Below are positions 1 through 13,008 of a stretch of 64,000 nucleotides of DNA, piece after piece. The DNA comes from Sialis fuliginosa (lineage: Eukaryota > Arthropoda > Insecta > Megaloptera > Sialidae). Below the pieces are notes generated by a model, which ran no database searches, was not told the DNA's origin, and saw only the letters and a program-made list of their open reading frames with translations. The DNA lies in contig OY540810.1 in the NCBI GenBank assembly GCA_961205875.1, positions 30,442,001 to 30,506,000 on the forward strand, written 5' to 3'. The first letter of the stretch is position 1. Each line of letters starts with the position of its first letter. The position numbers and the translations under genes are program-made.

Positions 1-726
1 AAATATTTTTTATGTTTTGATACAATTATTGCTAAAATGCTACAAACAAAAAAATCCTTAGGGGGTTACGCTACTGGTCATTCCAAACGTTGTTGGTTTT
101 ATTTCGTGCATTGTTCTTTATCAGACGCTCGGGGTTTTCGTTCAACGAACTCAACGTATCGTATATGTAGTATGTAGTATGTACAGTTGTTATATTTCTC
201 AAAAGCTCTCTAGAAAACTGTACAGGGAAAGTTTTGTCGATTTGCGCAACTGTGTTATTGTATCGACAAGTAGATATGCAAAAAAACACCATCTGGTTTC
301 GTAAATAATACATTACTGCATTTGTTCGACATTTACGGATTCTGTATTTGCGGTTATTCAATAATGGCATAAATGCGTCTGTATAATTACACAGGCTAAC
401 ATCATTTTTGGTGTCTCTAAGTAAATAGGTGATTTCGGAGGCTTTTGGCGTGCTGAAACTGAATCCGTCATCTAAACTGCTCTATCACGTCAGGTTTTTT
501 TATATAACATAACCTAAAAGTGTCCAATATGACGATTTTGGTAATATTTAAGAATTTATTACCAAGTAGATAAATTTTTTCTAAAGTTTTCGTACATTAT
601 AAGAAGTAGTACTATCTTTCCTCTTTAAAATAAATTTTTACTTTCTACTATACGATTTTTTTCACCGAAATAAACTAGTTTGAAGTTATTATTATATTTA
701 ATGTATAGTAAAGTAAGTCCATTGTG
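1..726. other. gene-free AT-rich stretch
   Basis: No exon-like reading frame, splice-bounded coding block or RNA gene is visible on either strand. A 99-residue open frame on the minus strand (71-370) has no recognisable motif and reads like chance in AT-rich DNA. Confidence 0.5.
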
Positions 727-1008
727 TTACTGAGAGTGTTCACGTCTGACCAAAAAACGGAACAACGATCTTTGATTGGTTGATTCATGGAATTTCTGGT
801 GAAATGTACCAGAAATTAAAAGAATGTCATTTTTTAAGCGTGTAAGGAACTAGTTTCTATCTCTATCTGGTTACTTCTTTCTCACTTCCTTACACGCTTA
901 AAAAATGACATTATTTTAAGTTCTGGTACATTCCACCAGAAATTCCATGAATTAACCAATGAAAGCTCGTTGTTCCGTTTTTGGTCAGACGTGAACGCTC
1001 CCACTGTG
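727..1008. repeat. fold-back MITE (about 282 bp)
   Basis: The two halves are near-perfect reverse complements. The left arm (729-840, with GTTCACGTCTGACCAAAAAA) pairs with the right arm (890-1008, ending in TTGGTCAGACGTGAACGCTC). The unpaired loop is only about 40 bp, near 850-888. Almost the entire element is terminal inverted repeat, as in fold-back or MITE elements. There is no coding capacity. The autonomous family is not identifiable from the sequence alone. Confidence 0.85.
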
Positions 1009-1430
1009 TCTACTCTATTAAGAAAAATATCATATATTCAAACTAGTATACAGTAAAACATCATTAATGCAGAATCATTTGGGGTAAGGTGATAATCCGA
1101 TTAGTGAAATACAAAATAGTCCTAAAATACTGTTTCTCAAACGGAGGTTTTCGAACACACAAGCTGTGTCAATGGGGTTCAAATAAAACAAAATATATTT
1201 TTATAGTATTGTCAAGTTTCTCATTATATTACTTTTAATTATATTATGGAAGTTTACCGAATAAAACTCACTTTGTAGGGAGTCTTTGATAATAAAAGAG
1301 GGACGTGACCAGACGTACTGATTTATTCAGTACATTACTAACTCTGCACTGATTAAAATGTGAATTTAAGGAAAACAAATCTGAATGTATAGAAACAAAA
1401 TTATCAGTGTACTTTGTTGTATCCATTATA

Positions 1431-2380
1431 TTTCACCGTGACAATTATATTCTGATACAACTCTTTACCGACGATGTATCGTTACTGGCGTTGTATTAAC
1501 AACTCATTCTTTACCAAAAACAATTAAAAGTACCGTTATGTTATTATTTTATCTAGTATATCATGTAAAACAATTATGAAATTTAAATTAATCGTAATAC
1601 AAATTTCGAGCATGAAAGTATATCGAGAAATAATAATCAGAAAATGACTTGGCACACTGGTGATGAATTTATATTTTCTGATGAGAAGTTATTTGTTCTG
1701 GAGCAATCCCACAATTCCCAGTATGACAGAGTTTGGTCTGCTAGGATTGAGGACTTCCCGGAAGACAAAAGCTACGTTCTAAGATACTAGAATGCTGCGT
1801 CGGTCATAGTTTGGGGCGCCATTAGCCCAAGAAGCAAATTACCCTTAATTTTTATTGAAAAAGGCGTAAAAATCAATGCAAAATACTATTTGGAGGAAGT
1901 ATTGAAGAAAAATGTCATGCTAAATGCCAAAAATTTATTATTGATTTCAACAAGATGGAACCCCCTCCCACACAGGAAACATTATTCAAGCATGGTGCAA
2001 GGATAATTTGGTTGATTTTTTGTTGAAGAATGAACGGCTTTTCTCCCGATTGCAATCCTCCGATTATTTTATATAGTCATATACGTTGTCTAAGCTCCCA
2101 GATTACAAATTTTCAAATTTGCAGCAATTTAAGAATTTTATTATCAAAATTTGGGACAAAATGCCAATGGAAACAGTGCGTGCCGCTTGCAATGACTTTG
2201 AAAGAAGATTGAAGCTACTTATCAAATTTAAAGGAGGAGTTATTCCCAAACACTTATTATAAATTTTTCATTAAATATGTCTAATTTAGGAATTGAATAA
2301 AAACTTTACTGAAACTTTATTATAAATTTAATATTTTAGCGTTTTCATTTGTATCAGAATATAATTATCACGGTGTATAT
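1431..2380 (+). mobile_element. dead Tc1/mariner-superfamily transposon with both terminal repeats
   Basis: Matching terminal inverted repeats bound the element: CACCGTGACAATTATATTCT near 1434-1453 and its complement at 2354-2376. Plus-strand translation between them gives broken pieces of an IS630/Tc1/mariner transposase. A first catalytic block reads FIFSDEKLF (about 1667-1693). This is followed by a VIVWGAIS-like block near 1807-1830, a third-Asp block FSPDCNPPDYFI near 2039-2075 (frame change inside it), and a C-terminal KMPMETVRAACNDFERRLK tail near 2158-2214. In-frame stops and frameshifts separate the pieces and the N-terminal DNA-binding region is not recognisable, so it is inactive. 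The open frame at 2030-2212 is a piece of this relic in the wrong frame for most of its length. Confidence 0.85.
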
Positions 2381-4709
2381 CCTTTTAGTACAGACAACAT
2401 TGGATTAGTAAGTTGGGCTTCATATTCACAATTGTCAAAAAGTCGAAATAATATAATAATACAAATTCAGAAAATCTGGTGAGTTTATAATTAAGTATTA
2501 TTAATAATTATTATACATACAGACATGATCTTATACAATGTAAAAACCCAGTATTTATATATATAAGTAAATAAATAAATCTATTTCATTAAATGCATTT
2601 TACCTCAATCCCTTTTCAAAAGAGCAAATAAATAATACAAACATTTTAAGATTATTGGTTTACTTTCTACGATGGTCCTTGCACGTTTCTTGACCTTTAC
2701 TTCTGATCGAATTTTTTATTGTTTCAATTTATTTAAATTGAATTCGATACTGTGCAAATTTACATATTATTACATTAAAACGTAAATGCGTAGTATCTGT
2801 TATAATATTTTTCTTGTCTATCATATTACATCGCCTAAGATCAACAAAGCGTGACTCGGGTATAATATTGGTTTTACATGATACATCATCTTTTAAAAGT
2901 TTTAACAGTCAACGACACTTTCTTTTGTGACGCTTAACACTTTGAGCTTTAGATAAAAGCTTTGGGGCGTGGATCAGCAAGTTAGTAATAATAAAATGTA
3001 TTTTTCAGAACCCCAGCGGAAAATTTTATTTTTTACAAGCTTCCACATGCTTGAGGATTAGAAAACGCAATTTTCACTCAGAAGCCAAGATGTACAATAA
3101 TTCTACTATATGTCATTTTTGTTTTTTATTAATATTATATTGGGGAGAAATGAGTGGTATATTTTTAAAATTCAATCCTACAGGCTAAAATATTCTAAAA
3201 AATAAAAAGTTAGTGCTCGCTTGTTTCTGTACTCCAAATCATTAGTTATGATGTATTAAATTTTTACTTTTAGTGGGCAAATGGGTGTTACAAGAAAACT
3301 TTAAAATATATCTTTACACTGGTTTTAATTTGAACATTTTTTTTTACATAAAGAACTACATGTTAAGTTAATTTCTATAAACGTCCTCCCTTTTTTCAAA
3401 AAAGGGATGAGAGGAAGTAAATTAATGTTTTACATTAATTACATTATTACCATGGAGGAATTAGGTGGTAAAATTTTCTAACCCCCACCAACCCATCATC
3501 GGTATTTGTAAAAAAGTAAGGGTATTAACATAGTTTCATACAAGTATGTACTAAAAAAAAGAAAAATGCAACTATTCTTTTTTGTAGAATATTATTGTAA
3601 AGTCGAACAAAGTACAAAACACGTTTCAAAATCAAAAAAAAGATATGCCGACAAGAAAATTTACTGTGCTATTTTGGATGCAAAAAAACGGTTAATATAT
3701 TTTTGCCATAGTTTAAGAAACAATACATACATTTATGCATTTGTTAGAGCTTTAAAGTTCATATCAAGCAAATATAAACATTTCTAAAAAATAGCACCCA
3801 ATTACCCTTAACACCCATCCCCCCACTTACCCTATTTAGTATTTACTAATAATAATTGTCATTGTCAATGTTGCCCAACGCGGTAGGCCCACAAAATTAT
3901 TTTTGTTCATCATGAATAAAATACATTTTTCATTAAAAATAATTAATTAGTTTGTATTTAATCTTACTACATTTGTATTTTTGGCAATGTACTCTCTTTT
4001 AATTAACCTGCAAAGTAACAAATTATGTAAAGAAAGGTGTTGTGATCCGTTAAAAATTTACAAAAGAAAAATTAACCCGCAGTCTCATAAATGCTGGACA
4101 GAGTTGATTTATCCTATACTCAATCTATTTGTAGAATTAACCCCTTATGCTTATTAGTAATTGTAATTATCATACATATATTAAATTTGTTATAAAAAAA
4201 CGGGACAAAATGAAACACTAACACATTTTCAAGTTTGAACATAAAATATTTATTTCCGGGAACATAAAATCACATCATCATTTATCTTACTTAAAGGTGC
4301 TATGGGGGCCATAAATACCTACTATAGTGTTCCGTGTTGTGCGGTTTGTCCTTGAAAGGATAACATAAAAACTATATACATTTTGCATATATACATGGTC
4401 CAAGGATATGAATTTATCCATAACGTTTTTGCTCCTTTTTGAAATACATATTATATTACATTTGGAAACAAGTCCATATTTTTTTAAAATAAAATAAAGT
4501 GGACAAATAAGAAACATTCAACTAAATTCAAAGCAAGATAAAAGCAAGGTGTTCAAAGTTTAGGTTATACAAATTTGTTCTACAAATTAAACAAATTTCG
4601 AAGCCACTTTGGATTAAGTTAGGCGTGTGAGTAATTTTTGATCACGAATTGTATCGTGACAAAATTTAATATATCATGTTATAAATTATCTTTTGTATGC
4701 ATTCAAGTA
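2381..4709. other. gene-free AT-rich stretch
   Basis: No conserved coding block, RNA gene or clear terminal-repeat element was found. Small open frames at 3566-3787 (+) and 4287-4517 (-) have no motif and no splice-site context, and are taken as chance. Confidence 0.45.
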
Positions 4710-5295
4710 TTTCTATGAAAAGTTGAATTTTTCTATGAAATTTCTATGAAAAGTGAAATTAAAACCATGAAATTTAACTAAAAAAATTTGAGTTTTACAT
4801 TTCCTTAAAAGTATGTTTTTTATATAGAAAATAATGTGAAAAGTTGAAATTTTCAAACCGCAGGTCTGTATCTCAAACCGTTATCTGTAACTTTTGAACG
4901 CGTGATTGGAATTGATTTTAGTTGACGAGTTTGAAATCATCATGTCAAAATCTATATAATAAAATGTAAAATACTTCCAAACTCGACAAAAAAAATCGAA
5001 AGAATGTCGATTTTTGGCCAATTTTTTTTGGTCAGATTTTGAAGTGTTATACATGTCATTATATAGATTTTGACACTCTGATTTCAAACTCGTCAACTAA
5101 AATCAATTCCAACCACGCATTCAACAGTTACGGCTATTTTTCCCCAAAATTTTGAAAAAACTGAAACTTTGACGAGCTAAATTTCAACTTTTTACCTCAT
5201 TTTCTATACAAAAAACGTTTAACGAAATCCAAAATTCAATATTTTTTAGTCATATTTCATGCTTCAAATTTCAACATCATAGAAAAATCAATTTA
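4710..5295. repeat. fold-back element (about 590 bp)
   Basis: Long imperfect inverted repeat. The left arm (about 4766-4990) has ATAGAAAATAATGTGAAAAG and later TTTTAGTTGACGAGTTTGAA. The right arm (about 5020-5261) carries their complements, TTTCAAACTCGTCAACTAAA at 5081-5100 and TTTTTACCTCATTTTCTATA near 5190-5210. Outer segments containing TTCTATGAAA (left) and CATAGAAAA (right) extend the pairing to roughly 4710 and 5295. The minus-strand open frame at 4881-5096 lies across the fold and is not a gene. Confidence 0.75.
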
Positions 5296-7451
5296 AAGTT
5301 AAGAAAATTATAAGTAACATCATAACTTACTTTATAAATAATAATTTTCATTTCAATTTTTTTTTAATCATACATTAAAATGCGCGAATATCAAAAAAAT
5401 AAAATAGCTTACGCTCACGTCGGATCACAATCATGACCCCACCCACCCCCATATACCCTAAATTCAACGCCAATGCACATAAAACATAATACATTTAAAA
5501 ATTATGGCAATTACAACGAAAATGTTTAACAACTAATTGTAAGTTAGTTAAGTTATAATACTCGTACGTAAATGAAACAATATTTTAAATGTTATTTTAA
5601 ATTACTTAAAAAAAACGTTATTAAATATAATTTGTTCAAATGTGGCCGCGGGCAAAATTAAAAGAAAGAACAAGCAAGGGCATAAAAGGAGTTCGCATAT
5701 GCACTGTTACTATACTTCATAATTTATGTTGTAAGTTAAAAATGTGACTGGCGCCCACGAAAACGCCAAGTACCAAAATTAATGAGTTTTTTCACTGATA
5801 TTTGTAATTTTAATCTAAATCCAAACTTGTCTACTTCAAAATTCGATAAAATGTTGCAATATTTAAATACCCAAGCAATTTTTCTATGTATAACTACATA
5901 TAATCTAATGGATGTTATTGATAATTATAATTACGGATTTTACTTTAAACATCATAAAAAAGGTATACCTATTATATTCCAAATCGAATTTATCAAACAA
6001 AAACGCATAAAAGTAAAATGTTTCTGTAAAAAGCTTTCAATTTTCATTAACAGGATTACAATTTTCCCGTCAGGTGGAGTGGATAATTAGATTTTAAGCA
6101 GTCGATCATTGTTATCATCGATAACTGCGTGTAAACCGTTCAGAAGCCAAAACAAGTAAAACTAGGTAAGTTTTGATACTATACCCCTCCCTCAAATATT
6201 ATATAAGCTAATCAGCATATTATATGACGTCTATTTTCAATACCGTCATAAGTTGTTTTGAGTAAAATGCATTTGATGTACGTAATTCACTTGTTTTCAA
6301 TAACGTCTACAAATAGACTCCTTTTTGAATTGAAAAAATTACATCACCAGTTTCGAATCTATTTTCTGAAATATGGAATTTGAAAAAGTGTTCTATAATT
6401 TAGGGCGCACGCCGATACGAGAGTGCCTTAAATTCGAACGTGACGAGAATTTGGTAACGAGGCTTTGGTGGGACTACCAACAACAAGTACTAAAGTCAAC
6501 AATATCAATTTTAGATAAATAGGGAGGGGCCTCACAGATTTTATAATTTTTATATGTATCTAGGCAAGTTTAATAAAAAAATTTTTCTAACTCAAAAATG
6601 CAGCTGTAAGTAGCTCCAAACAGTCCACGTAGTATGTACTTCGGAACCCTTATAGCATACACCCATGTATGTTTTGACCGAATTTTTTATAGTTTCTTTC
6701 TGGTTTGGAAGTACGAATAATTTTATAAAGAATTAACTGACAAATCTGACAATTTAAGTATTTTAATCATTTGAATTGTCCTTAACATTTATTATTATAT
6801 ATACATAGCCACTAGTCATTAACAAGAGTAAAACAATATCTCAAACCTTAATAATGTACCTAGGAACCCATACTGGTAAAACTAGCAATAAGAAAAAAAT
6901 ATAGATATTTTAATTTTTTTTAAATCTTTCAATAATTACAACATTTTACATTTTTAAGAGCGGAGAAAGTCGATTGCATCTAGGGGCTTCAAATACATTA
7001 ACGCTTCTATGCTATACCCTATACGTAAATCCAACTCTGATAAAATTGAATCGCTACGATTTATTAAATATTAATCAATCAATCCTGTGTAATCAATCAA
7101 ACAATTTAATTTAATTATAAGTACACAAACATTCTATTATCGTTTTAAATTCTAGGTAACGATATTTAGATACATATCAGTCGTACATATTGTCGCGTGA
7201 ACCAATCAACCAACACTCATCAATCATTGACATTAGAGTGTTTTCTCGCGTAACCTTTCAATCACATGTAGAACGAGATAAATTATATTAATATTGCATT
7301 TACACTAATGTTTGTACCAAAGTCAGTGACGTATTTTCCTTAGGGCGTAGGGGGCAATCGCCCGGAGCGGCCGGTCTACAAATGGCGGTCTCTCCGGGCG
7401 TTTTGGCGGGCACCCCCGATGGTTTCCGGCAGCTGCACTTCGAATGCCCGG
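5296..7451. other. gene-free stretch with a small GC-rich transposon scrap at its end
   Basis: No recognisable gene. A 102-residue open frame at 5782-6090 (+) has no motif I recognise, an ordinary AT-rich composition and no obvious ribosome or splice context, so it is not called. From about 7324 a short GC-rich patch begins with CAGTGACGTATTTTCCTTAG and contains GGGGGCAATCGCCCGGAG. This looks like the end of a hAT-type element, but no partner end was found. Confidence 0.4.
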
Positions 7452-7778
7452 TATTATAAAGAATTTGCTTGGCTGCAATGCAAATTAGCTTCCAGCTAAC
7501 GCTATCTAATTGGTGTCAAATTGTTATAAAATTGCTCGATATTTTAAAACAGTGGTAATAAATGTATAATAATGTAAATGTTATGCATTTTATGAGGTAC
7601 ACTTGACAGCACTTATTTTAAGTCGCTGATTTCTACTTAATACGCATGCGTCAAAGTCATCATATGTGCGATATCATTGGCTACATCTGTAAGTGGTTGT
7701 CATTTTATTTAATACCTTGCAGATAGCGTTAGCTGGGAGCTAATTTAAATTTGCACTCAAGCAAATTCTTTATAATAT
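7452..7778. repeat. MITE with about 55-bp terminal inverted repeats
   Basis: TATTATAAAGAATTTGCTTG at 7452-7471, followed by TTAGCTTCCAGCTAACGCTA, is mirrored at 7722-7778 by TAGCGTTAGCTGGGAGCTAA and AAGCAAATTCTTTATAATA. The interior of about 220 bp has no coding potential. Confidence 0.8.
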
Positions 7779-10000
7779 GTTTACTATCCGATTAAAAAAT
7801 TTATGATAACTCCTTACATACGAATTAGATAAATGTGTGTAAACAGGTACTAAGCCCATATTCTCGAGTTCGCTCGACCTTTTTATCGTTCGACTTACTA
7901 GTAAGTAACTAAGTTATTCTCTAAAGTTTCGAACGCAACGAAAATAACGTATTCTTGAATCTCGATTCTACTTTTCGTTCATAAATGTCGAATGAAAAAT
8001 CTGCATGCGAGATTATAAATCTCGCTCGACTTTTTTAATTGTTTACACATGTTCACAAAAATACTTTTTTGGCATGCCAGATTATTAGTAAATAGTTTTT
8101 CGATAGTGAATGTTCTCGTCTGAGAAGAAACTTTGAAATAGAAAATATGTTGACTATAATAATGACTGTGGAATAGTATAGCAAGGTTGTTATGAAGAAA
8201 AAAATTGATGAAAAACAAATCCATAGTAAAGTTGTAACCACGTACACTTTTTATTAATATTTGCTCCAGAGCATCGTGCATGGATACAAATAATAAATTG
8301 ACAACTGGCGAGCTGATCTGCCAGTTCGTGTTTACACGTGCAAATCATGCAAATATTTATTTTTATCGATGCCATGAGTCGTGAGTCAGTGACAGACTAA
8401 AAGAATTGTTGGTACCCGAGGTGGAATTTTATATAATGTTATGCACCCGTCCCCCTATCATTTTTTTTAAATTTAGTACTGATTTTTTTTACACATTATT
8501 AATTAATTGTTAATCTTTTCATTACACCCCTGCCTGTCTGATTTTTTCCGCCCATGCATGGATTGTTTCAACTTTTTACGCAATTTTATTTTTCTGTCGT
8601 GTCAGTAATAACTGGGCCCTTGGCAAATTTTTAACATGGGGCCAATTAAAAAAATAAAAAGTTTAGCAGCTCAAGAGATAAAGTGGCCAAATAGGTTACT
8701 GAACACCTGTAGCGGGCCCCCTGGCTTTTTGCCAGTCCAGTCACCCTGTAGTTACGCCACTGAATGGCGCCACCAAATCTATGTATCCGACACTGCATGC
8801 CAGAATATATACAATACAGAATATACGTTGATTTATAAAATCTTATATAGAAGACAATTACTTCTATTAAAATACAATTAACTGATAATTTATATCGATA
8901 GTAAAGTCTTGTAAAATAAATATGAAAACGATGTGCCTTTTAAAATACTGATTAATTAATTTAATACCGGTAGTACATTATACAGAAGGTTATAAAAAAA
9001 TACAGTACCTACATGATGTAATTTAAGTGCAAATGAAGTTTATTGCGGTTTTAAATATACCTTTGTATTCCATTTCCAAGGTTAATATTCTACAAATTTG
9101 ATATCGATATCGAATTATACTTATCTAAGGAATTATACATATAATATAAATATTATATCAGATATGCTTATAATGAGCACATACAAGTATATACATACAA
9201 TCATAACAATGTAGGTATATTATTTAAAAAATAATTAAAAATTAATCCTTACCTTTCAAAATATTGACAGTAGCACATTTAACATTAACATAAAAACGTA
9301 AATAAAAATGTCTAACAAGATAGTCAAGAATTACATTTTTCACACACGTAAATAGAAATATAAATAGTCCGTACTAAATTATGAAACAATTACATTATTT
9401 TCATAAAACAATAATTACTGATGTTTTTATACAACAAAAATAAATCTGCACAAGCATGACATTTATCTGAAATTGCAAATGCGCATGTTTGAAATGAGTG
9501 TTCTCTATCGACCTTTGGTAGATGAGATAGAGAGAGTGAGATATATCAATATTCAAATGAGTTAAAATGGAATGTCGACTGTCAATACAAGAAATACAAG
9601 CAACATTGTTGGGTTTTTTTGCAGAAAATTGTTTTTTGTATTTATTATTTACCAATATTGAATTTAATGTTTATTTAATTTACCAGTTCTTCAAGTGATG
9701 CTTATTAAAAATGACTTGCTACTTTTTATTTTACAAATGATAATTAATTTTGTAACGTTTTCAAAAGACAAGTAGTTATTATACGCCTCACAGAATAATA
9801 TACGCCTTCAGTCATAGATATAGAGACGAGGACTGTACATTCTGTATAATCGTAATGATAATGTGTAAAATTTGGTTCGCATAAGTGAAGATAAAGATAA
9901 ACCCCAACCAATACTCTATGTTTAAAGAAAGAGAAATTTAGCTCTCTCTTTCTTTTATAATGACTTTTTTTTAATCAGATGCACATCCATACTCTGTCTA
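7779..10000. other. gene-free stretch with transposon debris
   Basis: No gene was recognised on either strand. Around 8605-8765 there is a more GC-rich scrap ending in GTAGTTACGCCACTG, which resembles a hAT-type terminus (complement CAGTGGCGTAACTAC). The left end is not certain. A patch at 9810-9850 (CATAGATATAGAGACGAGGA, then ACTGTACATTCTGTATAAT) resembles one end of the small element described at 16533. Open frames at 7979-8375 and 9401-9655 lack any motif. Confidence 0.4.
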
Positions 10001-10147
10001 AAAGCCTCTATACACCACCCAATTTGACATCCGATCTGCAGAGTTCCTGCAAATCAGGATGATTGTACATATAAAACACTACTTACTAAAACACTACCCA
10101 ATTTACCCCCATTCTACCTCCTGCAAATTGGGTGTATAGAGGCTTTA
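10000..10147. repeat. short MITE just downstream of MOCS3
   Basis: About 148 bp with terminal inverted repeats AAAGCCTCTATACACC (from 10001) and GGTGTATAGAGGCTTT (to 10146). A further inner match extends them (CCCAATTT on the left, AAATTGGG on the right). It lies about 85 bp beyond the MOCS3 polyadenylation signal. Confidence 0.8.
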
Positions 10148-10231
10148 AATAAATTATTACCATCTAAGGTTAATAAAAAGGTTTCAAAGATAATATAATA
10201 AAAATAATATACAATAAAATAAAAATACACA

Positions 10232-10237
10232 TTTATT
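10232..10237 (-). terminator. MOCS3: polyadenylation signal AATAAA of MOCS3
   Basis: TTTATT on the plus strand is AATAAA on the minus strand, 36 bases beyond the MOCS3 stop codon, which is a normal spacing for a short 3' UTR. Confidence 0.6.
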
Positions 10238-10272
10238 TATCATATGCCTAATACAAATAAATCGCTCTATAG

Positions 10273-12234
10273 TTAATATATAGGAAAATTTGGATCACAA
10301 TTTTCATGCCATGCATAAAGACCACCAATTATATCATAAAACTGAGCTTTAAAAGTTTCTGAATGTTTATTTAAAATAGAAACTGCTAATTGTGAGTCAT
10401 TTCCACAACGGCACAAAACACAAACTAAAAAAAATTGTTATTATTTTACATTAAAAATTAATTTATAGTTAACTTTATAATTGGAGGACCACTGATCTTA
10501 CCAAGAATGTCCGTGTCCACAGCTACCCTTTCTCGCACTTCATTGATCTTATTCAATAACTTCCTGTGTTCTGATCTGTTTTTTATCTGTGTTATAGGAA
10601 AGTTGATAGAATTAGGTAACCGGCACATTTCATATTCGGATTGAGATCGGACATCTACTAATAAATGCGGTATACTCTGATCTATAATCTGGACTAGATT
10701 CTCTACAGAGATTCTTTGATCTTTTGAGATTACCTCTGGGGGAGGATATTTATTCTACAATTAAAAAGTAATATAAATATCTAAAAACAATATAAATAAT
10801 TTAATTGAAAATGATCTAACTAAATCTGTTTACAAACGTTGATTTTCAGAACTGGTTAATAATTGGAGTTCGTTTTTTTTTTACTCTTAAACAGCATATT
10901 TATTTCACAGCAACCTAAGAAAATAATTACGTACAGGTTTTTCTTGGCTATCCATTTGACACCAAGCTTCATAATCAGGTAAAGACTGAAGAGTGACTAT
11001 TTGTTTCACTCCACAAATAACACAATTGTCACGAGGTGATCGTAAACTCATATGACGGAATTTACCATTCTCTCCTTCAAATATAGTTAATTTACCAAAC
11101 AATTTATTTTCTTCATGTATTCCACAAATTAATTTTATTGTTTCAAGAGCTTGCAATACTCCAATTACTCCAGGCACTAAAATGTTGTTAAATAAATTGA
11201 ACTTTAGAATATAAAAACATTATTATTATATGTACACTAAAACAATAAATAATCATCTATTTTACCTGCGCCAAGAACACCATCCTCGTTACAAGACCCC
11301 ACACATTCTAAAGATGGCGGATTAGGATAGAGACATCTGTAACAGGGTGTTTTGCCAAAAATGTAAACTGCCATCTGCCCTTGAAGTTTGATTGCATTCC
11401 CAGCAACCATAGGTTTACCCAATAGCATACAAATATCGTTAATTAAATATCTTGTAGGTACATTGTCAGTACAATCCAAAATAATATCATAGTCTTTAAA
11501 AATTTTTGGTGCATTCTCTTTTGTTAATTTTATTTTAAATGGTATGCATTTGACGTTGCTGTTTACTCTAAAAGAATAAATACCTTCAGAAATATTAAAT
11601 ACAATGTCTCACTATTCTTACTTTGTAATTCTACTGCATGCAATTTCTACTTTAGGTTTTCCAATATCTATTTCTCCATACAGGATTTGTCTGTGGAGAT
11701 TTGATATGCCAACTATATCTCTATCCACTATGCCTATTGTTCCTGCAAAAATATATTAGAAGTTACATTATAATATATAATATTGTTATCATTTGAAATA
11801 TTATTTTAATTTACCTATGCCAGCTCCAGCTAAATATTGAATTGCAGGGCATCCTAAGCCCCCTGCTCCAATAACTAATACTTTTGAGTTTTTCATAGCA
11901 TTTTGTCCTAAAAATTATATTTTTTACAAAAATCAAATTATACAACAATGAAAAAAATTATAATTTTAAAAATACCTTCAACGCCTATTTGTGGTAAAAT
12001 TGTTTGACGACAGTATTTAGCAATTTCTGTTTTTGAAAAATAATTAGAATACATGTTGATTTCGTTGGACTACAAGAACAAACAGTGATTAGTTTTAATT
12101 TAAAAAATTGTTTATAATATATAAATTACATATTTTATAGCTTTCAGCTCATTTTCCTTATGCTGTAATACTTCACGCAGATTGTCAATTTCTTGTTCCA
12201 GTTTTTTTATGTATTCTTCTTTGTGAAGTTCCAT
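10273..12234 (-). CDS. MOCS3: MOCS3/Uba4, adenylyltransferase and sulfurtransferase
   Basis: Eight exons on the minus strand: 12130-12234, 11976-12069, 11815-11907, 11622-11742, 11266-11567, 10935-11176, 10502-10754, 10273-10424. All junctions are GT-AG and phases close to give 453 aa, the usual size of the family. MOCS3 adenylates the C-terminal glycine of Urm1 and of MOCS2A and transfers sulfur to it, for tRNA thiolation and molybdopterin synthesis in the cytosol. Seen in the translation: an N-terminal Lys/Glu-rich helix (1-35); a ThiF/E1-like fold with the nucleotide loop GAGGLG (80-85), DRD (104-106) and NLHRQ; a zinc site CYRC (213-216) paired with CVIC (290-293); and the conserved E1 cysteine C230 in [12 protein letters not shown]-terminal rhodanese domain carries [12 protein letters not shown] and an active-site loop [10 protein letters not shown] with C408 as persulfide cysteine. 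The ending DPNFPIY is typical. All key residues are intact. The start is the first ATG of exon 1 and keeps the family N-terminus. Confidence 0.96.
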
Positions 12235-13008
12235 TTTTTCTTTTTTACATGAAAAATAATACAAGATCCAACAAGTTTAACAATAAATTGAAGCCCATGT
12301 CATCATGACATTAAATTAGTCATTGCTGCCAACATAAACTATTAATTTTATGTTTGTTTTACTAAAACACCGTTGAGTGTCGCTGTATGTAAGTATCAGT
12401 GATCATCAAACTGTTTTATACGAAGAAACCGATGAATGATCAATTTTTATGTATGTGTAAAGTATTTTAGATAAATAAGCCCATTTATAGCTCACTAGTA
12501 TCCTTTTTCAGAATTATCTAGAATCTAAATGAAATCTCCTGTTTTATTTGTGGTTTTCTTCTTTAATACGAGGTTCTTTGAGACCCTTTTTGAGAGTCAC
12601 TGATATATAGTATCGAATTGTGTATATTTATATTTATTGTTCTGTCTTATTTTGTTTGTGAATTCTACCTTTTTGCAATCAGTTTTGTGAAATAAATAGT
12701 ATTCATGATAATTATTATAATATTACATTAAGTATACATATTTGAAATCAACACCATTATTAGTACAATAGTGTATAATATTATGTGTCGATCTTAAAAT
12801 TCTTGTCAACTGACATTTTTCGAATGAATATCAATATACTCTGATTTAATGAAAATCACGAATTAGAGAAGCTAAAGTAGTTATAATGTTCTATTTAAAG
12901 GTAACTTTATTCATTAATTCATTTTTAAATGAATTACTTCCACAATTGCTATATTTTTTAAATATACAAATTGGTTATGTTTTAAAAATGCTTAATTTTT
13001 TCAGGAAA
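12235..13008. promoter_or_regulatory. divergent intergenic region between MOCS3 and the STPR gene
   Basis: The two start codons face away from each other with about 0.77 kb between them, so this stretch should hold both promoters and the 5' UTR of the STPR gene. No convincing TATA or initiator motif stands out. A good 3' splice site (TTTTTTCAG at about 12996-13004) lies 5 bases before the STPR start codon, with a possible donor AAAG|GTAAC at 12900. This suggests a small 5' UTR intron of about 104 bp (12901-13004). Arrangement is seen; the promoter role is inferred. Confidence 0.5.

Noticed and set aside
5782-6090. 102-residue plus-strand open frame as a gene
   Set aside because: No recognisable motif, no splice or promoter context and AT-driven composition (rich in F, I, N, K, Y). 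Likely chance.
12886-13008. 41 extra N-terminal residues for the STPR protein
   Set aside because: Hydrophobic, intron-like sequence ending in TTTTTTCAG right before the preferred ATG; the donor AAAG|GTAAC at 12900 supports an intron.
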